A DNA stretch of 64,000 nt from Thiotrichales bacterium (GTDB taxonomy: Bacteria; Pseudomonadota; Gammaproteobacteria; Beggiatoales; Beggiatoaceae). The stretch covers positions 249,857 to 313,856 of the forward strand of contig JADGDE010000001.1 of the NCBI GenBank assembly GCA_016745035.1. Direction: 5' to 3'. The stretch's first letter is position 1. Every line of letters starts with the position of its first letter. Positions 11,601-19,047 of the stretch are shown one piece after another. The position numbers and the translations under genes were made by a program. The notes under the pieces are model-generated. The model was not told the origin of the DNA. It did not search any database and saw only the letters and a program-made list of their open reading frames with translations.

Positions 11601-12064
11601 AAGGGGTTGGGATGAATTTTAATTAAAAAACGGTTTAATTTATCCTGATGCTTATCCAAACCACTTAGATCATTGAGACACATCTCATCGGTATAACTAT
11701 TAAAATCTACCGTTAAAGTCTGCCCTTGCCGATCCGTTAAGGTAAAGGCCAATGCCATTGGAAAAAAAGTTTGAATTTTATGATGTAATTGCGTGTATAA
11801 ATTTCTATCATTGCTGTTGTCAGCTAATTGTTGCAAGTCTTTTGTATGGTTTTCAATAAACAGCTCAAGATGTTGTTGGTTATTGCGCACCAGACCATTA
11901 ACTTGATTTGTTACACCCATCATCGTAATGTTGACTAAAGTTGCCTGATTTTCCTTAAAATTATCGATGCGTAACTGTCCTAACCAAAATAAAACCAAAC
12001 TAAGGACAATGAGTACAACTGCACCAAATTCTAAAGCATGTAAATGGTGAGATAATCGAGGCAT
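8654..12064 (-). CDS. Membrane hybrid sensor kinase (sensor-PAS-HisKA-HATPase-REC-REC-HPt)
   Basis: About 1136 residues. Two membrane segments flank a periplasmic sensor of roughly 230 residues. Then come a PAS domain (FRAIVQDQTDLVCRY onward), HisKA with SHEIRTPMNGIIGM near residue 450, HATPase with DTGTGIP and GTGLGLSIS boxes, two receivers with acceptor Asp in LIDYRMP near 740 and FMDIQMPEMDG near 900, and a C-terminal HPt with MMHSLKGEARNIGA near 1073. This is a complete four-step phosphorelay of the BarA/TorS style. The ATG at 12064 is preferred; a TTG at 12136 would add 24 residues but lies inside the promoter region. The gene ends overlapping the start of the next kinase. Confidence 0.93.
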   Translation of the reverse strand: MPRLSHHLHALEFGAVVLIVLSLVLFWLGQLRIDNFKENQATLVNITMMGVTNQVNGLVRNNQQHLELFIENHTKDLQQLADNSNDRNLYTQLHHKIQTFFPMALAFTLTDRQGQTLTVDFNSYTDEMCLNDLSGLDKHQDKLNRFLIKIHPNPLGYHYNIGTLWSSGSKSGILLINQRPIEFIQLLRNVQLPDYELMLVDRRQQDLIELTAYGSRNNLPLDQFHLTDRDKQRIVASHQLENTHWHLLMLHKRGLYEDHTETVWNQSLLIFFLFTAVIVLMSWWSDKLDNKRHEAVRALQRNEARFRAIVQDQTDLVCRYTAHGILTFVNHAYCRYFVKTREELLGESFKTDVLSKDQGYLSQQIDSLTPQQPIILAEYRVRLQNGRIHWQQWAIRGLYEGETLREIQAVGRDISEQKQVADKLEKAKEAAETAVISKSEFLSKMSHEIRTPMNGIIGMTELLLNTHLDTKQQDYALTVSRSATSLLNLMDDILDFARLDSGQLNLTQNNIELKQLVSDIHQTLHLKAEHKKLKLNMEFAHNLPTRIYTDAARLRQVLVNLTANAIKFTERGHVTIKISLAKNKSLNNPEVSVLFEIEDTGTGIPKQYLNHIFTEFNGIEQNNKHLNGTGLGLSISYRLIKLMRGTLQVHNREEQGSCFYFSLPFHIAPTRIEASKAASQRTSIIDTRILLVDDNPVDRQLFSEQLQNLHVRYDVVSNAETALHYLRNAYDAHDPYWLILIDYRMPMLNGHQLGVKIRQNLQYDNLCLFLISYAIESHDIERFKQLGFSGFLQKPIQHSQLHYSLEILRAAYLPNCTPPAWQDFYLQHDDKQVLSDNSYEDLPDYSQVQILLVEDNEINRTVASNMIQQLGCQLDIAVNGRIGVEKWQAKPYDLIFMDIQMPEMDGLTATAKIRELEKQQDSSKVPIVAVTANALPGDAKRCYEVGMNEVIAKPFGFDDIFTAIDKFCTIKKAQNMDTLTASASPAIVATKPKLSAPDISPNLQATNIPAPQKDLPVFDAPQLQRVVIGNINLLQKIVEVFQEDTEEQLKKLEQTLALVDENDIEQQRHIERMMHSLKGEARNIGALQMGEFAYEGELAAKAQQWQRAQAVLPYLKQSFTQLQKIWADIDWNNFLE

Positions 12065-12139
12065 GGGTAAATTTTCTGTGGTAAAAAAGGAGCAGCCGTG
12101 AGCCAATAACAGTGTTTGGGGCACAACAGTATACAATAG

Positions 12140-12175
12140 TTATGTATTATATAGGCGGTTTTTGGCACATTAGCA
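12140..12175 (-). promoter_or_regulatory. Candidate promoter of the hybrid kinase operon
   Basis: A perfect TATAAT -10 box reads on the minus strand at 12151-12146. The -35 region (near 12170) is poor, so an activator or an alternative upstream element may be needed. The distance to the ATG at 12064 leaves a leader of about 75 bases. Confidence 0.45.
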
Positions 12176-12229
12176 GCCATTCTCAGCGACTATTATAGGT
12201 TTAGCCTGTATCACTCAATGAACATAACA

Positions 12230-14680
12230 TTAGGCGGCAAAATTAAAATTGAGGTGTTTATCTGGTGCTTGAACAAAATGCCCTTCAACATAGTCAATTT
12301 GGGCTTGCCACAATAAGCTAAGTTTGTCGGCGTGTTCCAAGCGAATAGCAACGACTTCACAACCACGTCCGTGGGCTTTATCGACAATATGTTTAATTTG
12401 AATAAAAGCTTCATTGTCTAATTCGAGGTTATCGGTGATACCTGGATGTAATTTAATAAAATCTAAACTCAATTGTTCGAGCAAAGCTAAGTGGTTTTGT
12501 TCATACAAAAAATTGCGCAAAGATAAACCACAACCGAGCGATTTGATACCAACGACAAAGCTATGAATATAGGGATTACCAACCAAATGGCTGCTGTTAA
12601 GGTCAAAAATCAAGGCATCATGGGGAATATCTAGGCTTTGTAAGCGCTCTTGCAACCAATCGATAAACGATGGATCTTCTATCGAGCAATCATCGAGTTT
12701 GACAAAAAAACGCACTGCTTGTTGTTGTTGATATTTAGCCACTAAATCATTCAAAGCTTGACGCGTCACCCAATGGTCGAGTTTGGCAGATAAGCCTTCT
12801 TTATTCGCTACTTGTAAAAATTCACTCGGTGAGATGCTATCGCCGTCTTGGTGATAAAGGCGCAACAAGCTGTCATAAAACGAAATCTGTTTGCCGTGAA
12901 CATTGGCAATCGGCTGATAACATAAAGCCAAATGCGGTGATTGTTGTTGTTGATGATGTGCCAGCGCTTGTTGTAATTGTTTCGTGACAAATTCTTGGCG
13001 TTTGGGCGCGAGAATTTCTTGGTATTGGGCGCTGACATGGCTATCATCCAATAAAATCTGGCGCTCATCATCAGCATTTTTTATTAGCTCATCGCAGGCT
13101 TGTTTGGCGCGCCACAGGGTTTTCCAAGCTTTACCTTGTTGGTTTTGATGCACTGCAATGCCAATGGCACAGCGTTTAAGCCCGTAACCTCTCTCATTAT
13201 TTTGTAATTGGTTTTGTAACCTTTTCGCTAAGCTTTTAGCCGCTGTGCCCAAGTCTAAACTGGCATAATGTTCGGTGAGTAGCACTAAACGCTGATTATC
13301 CCACACTGCAATTTGTTCGTGTTTATGGCTAGTTTGGTGAATTAAATTCGCTGCATCTAAACGGATTTGGTTTTCGGTTTGTAGCGGGTCTAAATCCTCA
13401 TCATAATAGTTCTGTGATAAATCAATAAACCAAATGGATAAAGGGTGTTCCCCATAGCGTGAGGCTTGGTAATCTTTAATATATTCGAGTAAATAATCCT
13501 TGTTATACATCCCAGTAAATTTATCTTTTTCGGCGTATTCTTTGAAAATTTGTTGACGTTTTTTGCTGTGTTCAATGCGGTTAATCACTAAGCAACCCAA
13601 ACGCTTTGGGGTAATTTGATCGCGTACCACATCATCAGCCACGCCTTGGATCGCTGTTTGGCTTAAGTTTTGTTCCAATTCGGAAGTTAAAACCACAATG
13701 GGCAGATGTAAATAACGCCGTTGTTGGCGAATGACTTTGACCAGCTCTAACCCCGTCATGTTGCTCAGTTCCATCCGTACAATTAACAAATCAATCGGGT
13801 CTAAATCAGGCAGATTAAAACAGTTATCACTGTATTGTAAGCTCAAAGGGGCGCTGTCTAATTCTCGTACGTATTTTTGATAATAATCGCCCTTATCATC
13901 AACCAATAAGACTTTATAGTGCTGTTGCCGAGAGTGAAAATGTAATTTTTCTAAACCTGCGAGCAAACTATGATGATCCAAAGGCTGCATAAAAAAGCCC
14001 GCACAACCTGCGCGTACCGCTGCCAATCTGGCTTTAAGGGTGTTTTTATGTGAAATAAAAAATACCGATAAACTTTGCCGGCGACTTTTTTGGATGGTGT
14101 ACATGACTCGGGTGACATTAATATCACCTTGCTTGAGGCGCATATCGACAATCAGGGCTAAAGGGGTGAACAAATGCGTGGCTTGCAACAACGCCGGAAT
14201 GCTGGTGAGCACTTGCACATAATAACCCACTTGTTTGAGCAATTGACTGAGGTTTTTTTGCAGAATTTCATCGGCGCTAACGATGCAAATAGTTTTGTGT
14301 GCGTGCCCGGCAATATCGTGAAAGGGGTTGCGAATATAGGTGCTAAATTGCTCAGCACTGAGACTCAAATCATCCAGCTGTTCTTGAATATTATGGCGTT
14401 CAGCATAATTGGGACTTTGTCCTTGTTGCTGAAACTGCGCTAAATTCAAATCGAGAATTTGCGCATAAGTTTCGAGGTCATTGGCTTTTTTAAGCAGTTT
14501 GAGCGGGCTGGCTAATTGAGATAAAGGCACTAATAGCTGCCGCATTTGCGCCAATTTATCTTCACGCCAGCTCGCTTGTAAATTTGACCAAAGTGCTTGT
14601 AACTGCTTCAGGTTGTCGAGTAACTGTTGACTATAACGCTCCGGATTAAGGTTCTTTGCTTGTAGGCGCTGTGTTGTCAT
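12230..14680 (-). CDS. Dual receiver protein with degenerate GGDEF and EAL domains
   Basis: 816 residues. After an N-terminal helical part come two receiver-like domains: CIVSADE with LIVDMRL near residues 130-176, and KVLLVDDK near 257 whose acceptor position reads IVRMELS, so that one lacks the Asp. A GGDEF-like region (DKFTGMYNKDYLLEY) has VWDNQR where the GG[D/E]EF loop should be, and the EAL region (CYQPIANVHG) has YDSLLRL in place of EALLR. Both catalytic signatures are lost. This predicts a c-di-GMP receptor or scaffold rather than an enzyme, in the manner of FimX or LapD. The ATG at 14680 gives a 35-base overlap with the preceding zinc-ribbon gene; a longer frame upstream is unlikely. 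Confidence 0.85.
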   Translation of the reverse strand: MTTQRLQAKNLNPERYSQQLLDNLKQLQALWSNLQASWREDKLAQMRQLLVPLSQLASPLKLLKKANDLETYAQILDLNLAQFQQQGQSPNYAERHNIQEQLDDLSLSAEQFSTYIRNPFHDIAGHAHKTICIVSADEILQKNLSQLLKQVGYYVQVLTSIPALLQATHLFTPLALIVDMRLKQGDINVTRVMYTIQKSRRQSLSVFFISHKNTLKARLAAVRAGCAGFFMQPLDHHSLLAGLEKLHFHSRQQHYKVLLVDDKGDYYQKYVRELDSAPLSLQYSDNCFNLPDLDPIDLLIVRMELSNMTGLELVKVIRQQRRYLHLPIVVLTSELEQNLSQTAIQGVADDVVRDQITPKRLGCLVINRIEHSKKRQQIFKEYAEKDKFTGMYNKDYLLEYIKDYQASRYGEHPLSIWFIDLSQNYYDEDLDPLQTENQIRLDAANLIHQTSHKHEQIAVWDNQRLVLLTEHYASLDLGTAAKSLAKRLQNQLQNNERGYGLKRCAIGIAVHQNQQGKAWKTLWRAKQACDELIKNADDERQILLDDSHVSAQYQEILAPKRQEFVTKQLQQALAHHQQQQSPHLALCYQPIANVHGKQISFYDSLLRLYHQDGDSISPSEFLQVANKEGLSAKLDHWVTRQALNDLVAKYQQQQAVRFFVKLDDCSIEDPSFIDWLQERLQSLDIPHDALIFDLNSSHLVGNPYIHSFVVGIKSLGCGLSLRNFLYEQNHLALLEQLSLDFIKLHPGITDNLELDNEAFIQIKHIVDKAHGRGCEVVAIRLEHADKLSLLWQAQIDYVEGHFVQAPDKHLNFNFAA

Positions 14681-15185
14681 AATTCCAACTTCGTTCAAAT
14701 ACCGTATGAGAGCAATGCGGACAAGGCGGTATACGACCGGGTTTGTGGAATTGCATACTTGTTTGACACTGACCACAAACCAAGGTACCAGGTCCTGTGA
14801 TTTGTCCTGTATGCCATTCGGATACCAATTTTGCATCTAAGGATAATTTTAATAATTCATCACGGGTATGATTGACGCTGGTTTCGAGCACATGGAGTAA
14901 ACTTTCTTCTATCAGGGCTAAATCAAATTGTAACCAATCGCGTAATTCTTGATCCGTTTCAGCAATAAATTGTGCCGCATCTTCAATATCACGCTTTAAG
15001 TAACCACCGACTCGCTCGGCTTCTTCTTCGCTAAGCTCCTCTAGTTCAACGGTTTTTTCTACTACCTTATCCACTTGCTGTTTGAGGCTTGGCAGAGTTT
15101 GTTCCCGTACTAATTCCCAACCGGCTTTGAGTTGAGTCATCATGTTTTGGTAGGCTTGTTCTAATGCATCTCCTGGCTCGCTCAT
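14646..15185 (-). CDS. Zinc-ribbon protein, YbeL/DUF1451-like
   Basis: 179 residues. A long acidic helical N-terminus (about residues 1-125, likely coiled coil, with LEELSEEEAERVGGYLKRD) is followed by a C-terminal zinc ribbon with two CxxC knuckles, CGQC and CPHC, about 20 residues apart. This architecture matches the DUF1451/YbeL family of unknown function. It overlaps the next gene by 35 bases, so the two are probably co-expressed. A MITE-like repeat lies just upstream. Confidence 0.85.
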   Translation of the reverse strand: MSEPGDALEQAYQNMMTQLKAGWELVREQTLPSLKQQVDKVVEKTVELEELSEEEAERVGGYLKRDIEDAAQFIAETDQELRDWLQFDLALIEESLLHVLETSVNHTRDELLKLSLDAKLVSEWHTGQITGPGTLVCGQCQTSMQFHKPGRIPPCPHCSHTVFERSWNYDNTAPTSKEP

Positions 15186-15238
15186 ATTAAATCCTTAAGT
15201 TTAGATAATGGGGTTGTTAGCTTGTATTGAAAATCAAA

Positions 15239-15328
15239 TAACGGATGTTGCGCACTAAATCACACAGTCATAATAAAGCAGGTTTTCCACCTGCCTAGTA
15301 ATATTTAACCATTGCGTAACACCAGTCA
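15239..15328. repeat. MITE-like repeat, short copy
   Basis: A stretch of about 90 bases bounded by imperfect inverted ends (AACGGATGTTGCGCACTAA on the left, TGCGTAACACCAGT on the right). It shares the core GGTTTTCCACCTGCCTAG exactly with the inverted copy at 29276-29414. It encodes no protein and lies between gspE and the zinc-ribbon gene. Confidence 0.7.
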
Positions 15329-15349
15329 AATAAATGACAGATGCTCGGT

Positions 15350-16810
15350 TTAATGCGCGCGGGTGACACGGAAAACTTCCTCTGGCGTAGTCACACCTTG
15401 GGCGAGTTTTTCTAGGGCATCTTCCCGTAAAGTGCGCATGGACTCTTGTTTGGCTTGTGCGCGAATACTGTTGGCATCGCCACCTTCGGTGACCACATGA
15501 CGAATTTGATCTGACATCATCAATAATTCATAAATACCCACACGCCCACGGTAGCCGGTTTGCCCACAATGCTCGCAGCCTTTGCCTTTACGGGTGTGCA
15601 GATAATCGACGGCATTGATTTCTAGTTTATGCACCTCGTCAACACTGAGCTGGTAAGGCTCGGCACAATGTTCACAAACACGCCGTACCAAACGTTGGGC
15701 CATCACCCCCAGCACACTGGAGCTGATCAAATAGGTATCAATGCCCATGTCTTGCAAACGGGTAACGGCTGAAGCGGCATCATTGGTATGCAAGGTCGAG
15801 AACACTAAATGCCCTGTCAGCGCTGATTCAATGGCAATATTTGCTGTTTCCGAATCACGAATTTCACCGACCAAAATCACGTCTGGGTCTTGGCGAACAA
15901 TCGAGCGCAATCCAGAGGAAAAAGTCAGCCCAATTTTAGCATTAACGTGGATTTGGGTGATGCCCTCCATTTGATACTCGACCGGATCTTCGACGGTGAT
16001 GATTTTTTGTGTGCCAGTGCGGATTTTTTCCAGCGTGCCATAAAGCGAGGTGGTTTTGCCCGAACCTGTCGGCCCTGTGACCAAAATCATCCCAAAAGGT
16101 TGATTAATTAGCTGGCTATATTTATCTAAGACATCCACGGGCATACCGAGCTGGTCTAAGTCGACATTGACATCACTGCGATCTAAAATCCGCAATACAA
16201 TTGACTCGCCATGCACCCCGGGCAGAGTGGAAATCCGCATATCTAAATTGCGCTGGGCTAGACGGTATTGAATCCGTCCATCTTGGGGCAAGCGTTTTTC
16301 ACCAATATCCAAGCGCGCCATCAGCTTAATCCGTGAGGAAATTGCGGGAATAACTTTGTGTGGCAATTGCTCGAGTTTGATCATCACGCCATCGACTCGG
16401 CAACGTACCATCAAGGCGTGTTCCTCTGGCTCAAAATGAATATCACTGGCATTGAGATCTAAAGCCCGCTCCATTAGGTGATTTACCATCCGAATCACGG
16501 GCGCTTCGGATGCCATGTCCTCGAGGTATTCACTGTCGGGATCAATATCCAAGGCATCTTGACCGCCTTGGTCGAGTTTGGGGGTTAGCTGCGCGCGCCA
16601 GTGTTTGAGTAAATTCTCGACATCCAGTTGCGGGGCTTTGAGAAATTGAATTTGTTGTCCCAACAAATAACGTATCTGCGCCCGTGTCTCGACGTTGGGC
16701 GCTTGATGATAGAACAAGGTATATTCTTCGGGGAAGCCCCGTGCGGGAGCAATTTGTTGTTGTGCTAACAATTGTGTAAACACAGCACGTAATTGCGTTT
16801 CATCAACCAT
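15350..16810 (-). CDS. gspE: Type II secretion/pilus assembly ATPase, GspE family
   Basis: 486-residue AAA-like secretion ATPase. It shows Walker A ILVTGPTGSGKTTSLYG near residues 240-256, the Asp box (EDPVEYQ), Walker B-type RQDPDVILVGEIRD, the His box (ALTGHLVFSTLHTNDA), and a C-terminal zinc-binding CM domain with CEHC and later KGCEHCGQTGYRGRVG. Length and N-terminus suit GspE better than PilB, which is about 80 residues longer. It powers pseudopilus or pilus polymerisation on the cytoplasmic membrane. No other gsp gene is adjacent, so the rest of the apparatus is elsewhere; MshE-type ATPases are a possible alternative. Confidence 0.9.
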   Translation of the reverse strand: MVDETQLRAVFTQLLAQQQIAPARGFPEEYTLFYHQAPNVETRAQIRYLLGQQIQFLKAPQLDVENLLKHWRAQLTPKLDQGGQDALDIDPDSEYLEDMASEAPVIRMVNHLMERALDLNASDIHFEPEEHALMVRCRVDGVMIKLEQLPHKVIPAISSRIKLMARLDIGEKRLPQDGRIQYRLAQRNLDMRISTLPGVHGESIVLRILDRSDVNVDLDQLGMPVDVLDKYSQLINQPFGMILVTGPTGSGKTTSLYGTLEKIRTGTQKIITVEDPVEYQMEGITQIHVNAKIGLTFSSGLRSIVRQDPDVILVGEIRDSETANIAIESALTGHLVFSTLHTNDAASAVTRLQDMGIDTYLISSSVLGVMAQRLVRRVCEHCAEPYQLSVDEVHKLEINAVDYLHTRKGKGCEHCGQTGYRGRVGIYELLMMSDQIRHVVTEGGDANSIRAQAKQESMRTLREDALEKLAQGVTTPEEVFRVTRAH

Positions 16811-16839
16811 GTTGACCTCGGTTTATTCGCCAAAAGGAC

Positions 16840-19005
16840 TTAGACATTGTCTGGTTTATCGCCTTCAAAACCCGATGCTAAAGACGGGTTTTGTTCGTGT
16901 AAAATGGATTCCTCTGCAACGGGGGCGGCATCTTCAGGCGGCGTACTAACAGCGATATTGGTGTGCGGTTTATCCACTTTAGGCGGCACTTTACCTTCGG
17001 ATAAATCGTTCTCTTCGTAATCATCAGCCTCTCTGTCAGTTTGCAAGGCTTCTATCGCCATTTGCATCTCTTCTGCCCAACCACTGAATTCATTGTGTAA
17101 AATTCGCTCAGATCGGCCTACTAACATATCAATACGACATTGTTTTTCTTGCTCAACCGCTGGCAAAGAAACCCACCAACTGCGGACATTGCTCAAATCA
17201 GTGGCGGCTTGATTATATTTCAGTAAGCTTTCTTCGATTTTTTGATACTCCAGGTAAGTACCTAAAGCGGTGACCAACGCGCCAGTAAAGGCGATCCATA
17301 ATTCCAGTCCTAAAGCCGCAAGCAAAGTACCGATACCGCCAATGATATAGACCATCCATTGTAGCCGACGTAATTTGACATAGAGCCTGTTGGTTTTGCC
17401 CATATAATAATTGAGCTGGTCTTCAAGACGATAAGCTAAATACTGTTCGGGGGTCATAGGACTAAAGCCATCGTCTGAACGGGCGGTGCTATAAAGGGGT
17501 GGCAGGGTGTCAGTATATACCTTGAGAGCCGATCGATTGACTTCAGTTTGCATCGCCTGTGTATTGAGAATTTGGAGTTTTTCTGCCAGCTTCACTTCTC
17601 GAGGACGCTTACCGTTGCTATTGCCACATTGTTCAGGGCTATAAATCTCAGCTCGGGCGCGATAACGGAAAATTTCTTGTTTAATCGCCTCTGCTGTGCC
17701 CCGTAAAACTAACCATTGCGCGCCGGCATTAAAACGGTTAGCAGCCGCCACCAAAATAGTGATAATGATAGGCACAAAAATAATCACATAACGTAAACCA
17801 TAGACCAGACTCTCGAACACGCCCTCAAATTCAGCAATAAAGCCGACAACTGCTTGTTGGATAAATAAGGGCACATTACTTTTGGCAAAGGCTTCTTCAG
17901 GCCGCGTTTCGGCTAGGTCAGCGATGAGTAACATATCAGAGACACTACTTTGTACCAAGGCTAAAAAAGTCCCCAAAACCCCTAATGCCAAAATACTCCA
18001 TTGCATACTACTGAAGGTTTTTTGACGAACATTGGCATTCAAGTCATAAATAGCAAAACGCTCCCAAGCTAAGCGCAAAGTAGTATCGCCACGTAGTTGT
18101 CTGCGAATCAGTCTATCAAGTTCGGTGACGGAGCCATCGATGGGGAAAAAGTACAAACGTCCATCATGAACAATCTCAGCCAAACGCGAATCACTGATAA
18201 AATCGGGTTGTTCTTGCACCAATTCGGTGATCATATCCGCCAAGCGCCCGCTGCCACTGACAACGATAATCGGCCAACCGTGGCGGACACTGCGCAAGAT
18301 TTCTTGGCAGGCAATCGATCCACCATTCACTAAAATACTGATCACGGGGACACGCGAGGCGAGGCTGGTGGCCAGTGCATACATAGCATCGGTTTCTTGC
18401 CCCCATTCATCGGCATCGACCAATAGAAAATGCGAATGGTTTGGCTCTAGGGGAATTTTGTCATGCTGTTTGCCTTGACGCACGGATTCATAATCATCTT
18501 GTCCGGGATAAGTCACTTTCCCCGCAGGTGCTACCCCAAATAAATTAGCCTGATATTCTCTATCAGCAATACCACGCCCCATCATTGCCATTGAGCCTGC
18601 GTAGGTGCCGCCGTCTATTATATCTGCTCCAATGTCCGAGGCAGTTTTGGCAATGCCACGACTAAACAATTGGATTAAATGGGCTTTAATCTCATCATCC
18701 ATTTTTGCCGCACCGCCAGAAATTAAAATCAAGGCTTTGGGCATTTCATCTGTAGTTAAGCCCAGACGCGATAAGGCCTCTTCAGCGGAGACATTGGCAG
18801 GCACATGCCATGCAGTTGCCTTGCGACCATTGTCAAATTCAATCGCGGTTTGTCCCTCAGTTTTGTGTTGAGGGCCTGGCTTGCTCTCTACGCTAACTGG
18901 CTCATTTGCCTCATCACTGGCAGCCGGGCTTTGAGTTGTCTGTGGCTCGCTGGCATCGGTGCTCGCCTCTTCTTTAGGCGTGTTTTTATCGGCGGTATCG
19001 GACAT
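16840..19005 (-). CDS. TRPM-type SLOG (LSDAT) and SLATT-like transmembrane protein
   Basis: About 721 residues. After an acidic low-complexity N-terminus, residues about 70-300 form a Rossmann-like SLOG/LSDAT domain related to the N-terminal domain of TRPM channels (KALILISGGAAKMDD, IIDGGTYAGSMAMMGRG, HFLLVDADEWGQE, VPVISILVNGGSIA, PIIVVSGSGRLADMI). A central membrane region follows (FSSMQWSILALGVLGTFLAL, FVPIIITILVAAANR), then a second two-helix hydrophobic region (WMVYIIGGIGTLLAALGLELWIAF) within a helical SLATT/DUF4231-like segment. In published comparative genomics such pairs are predicted nucleotide-ligand sensors coupled to membrane effectors. The ATG at 19005 is chosen over a TTG at 19011. 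The tail is acidic and disordered. Confidence 0.82.
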   Translation of the reverse strand: MSDTADKNTPKEEASTDASEPQTTQSPAASDEANEPVSVESKPGPQHKTEGQTAIEFDNGRKATAWHVPANVSAEEALSRLGLTTDEMPKALILISGGAAKMDDEIKAHLIQLFSRGIAKTASDIGADIIDGGTYAGSMAMMGRGIADREYQANLFGVAPAGKVTYPGQDDYESVRQGKQHDKIPLEPNHSHFLLVDADEWGQETDAMYALATSLASRVPVISILVNGGSIACQEILRSVRHGWPIIVVSGSGRLADMITELVQEQPDFISDSRLAEIVHDGRLYFFPIDGSVTELDRLIRRQLRGDTTLRLAWERFAIYDLNANVRQKTFSSMQWSILALGVLGTFLALVQSSVSDMLLIADLAETRPEEAFAKSNVPLFIQQAVVGFIAEFEGVFESLVYGLRYVIIFVPIIITILVAAANRFNAGAQWLVLRGTAEAIKQEIFRYRARAEIYSPEQCGNSNGKRPREVKLAEKLQILNTQAMQTEVNRSALKVYTDTLPPLYSTARSDDGFSPMTPEQYLAYRLEDQLNYYMGKTNRLYVKLRRLQWMVYIIGGIGTLLAALGLELWIAFTGALVTALGTYLEYQKIEESLLKYNQAATDLSNVRSWWVSLPAVEQEKQCRIDMLVGRSERILHNEFSGWAEEMQMAIEALQTDREADDYEENDLSEGKVPPKVDKPHTNIAVSTPPEDAAPVAEESILHEQNPSLASGFEGDKPDNV

Positions 19006-19047
19006 GATCAACTCTTATTTACTGAGGTTAGGCTCTAGCTGCGTGGC

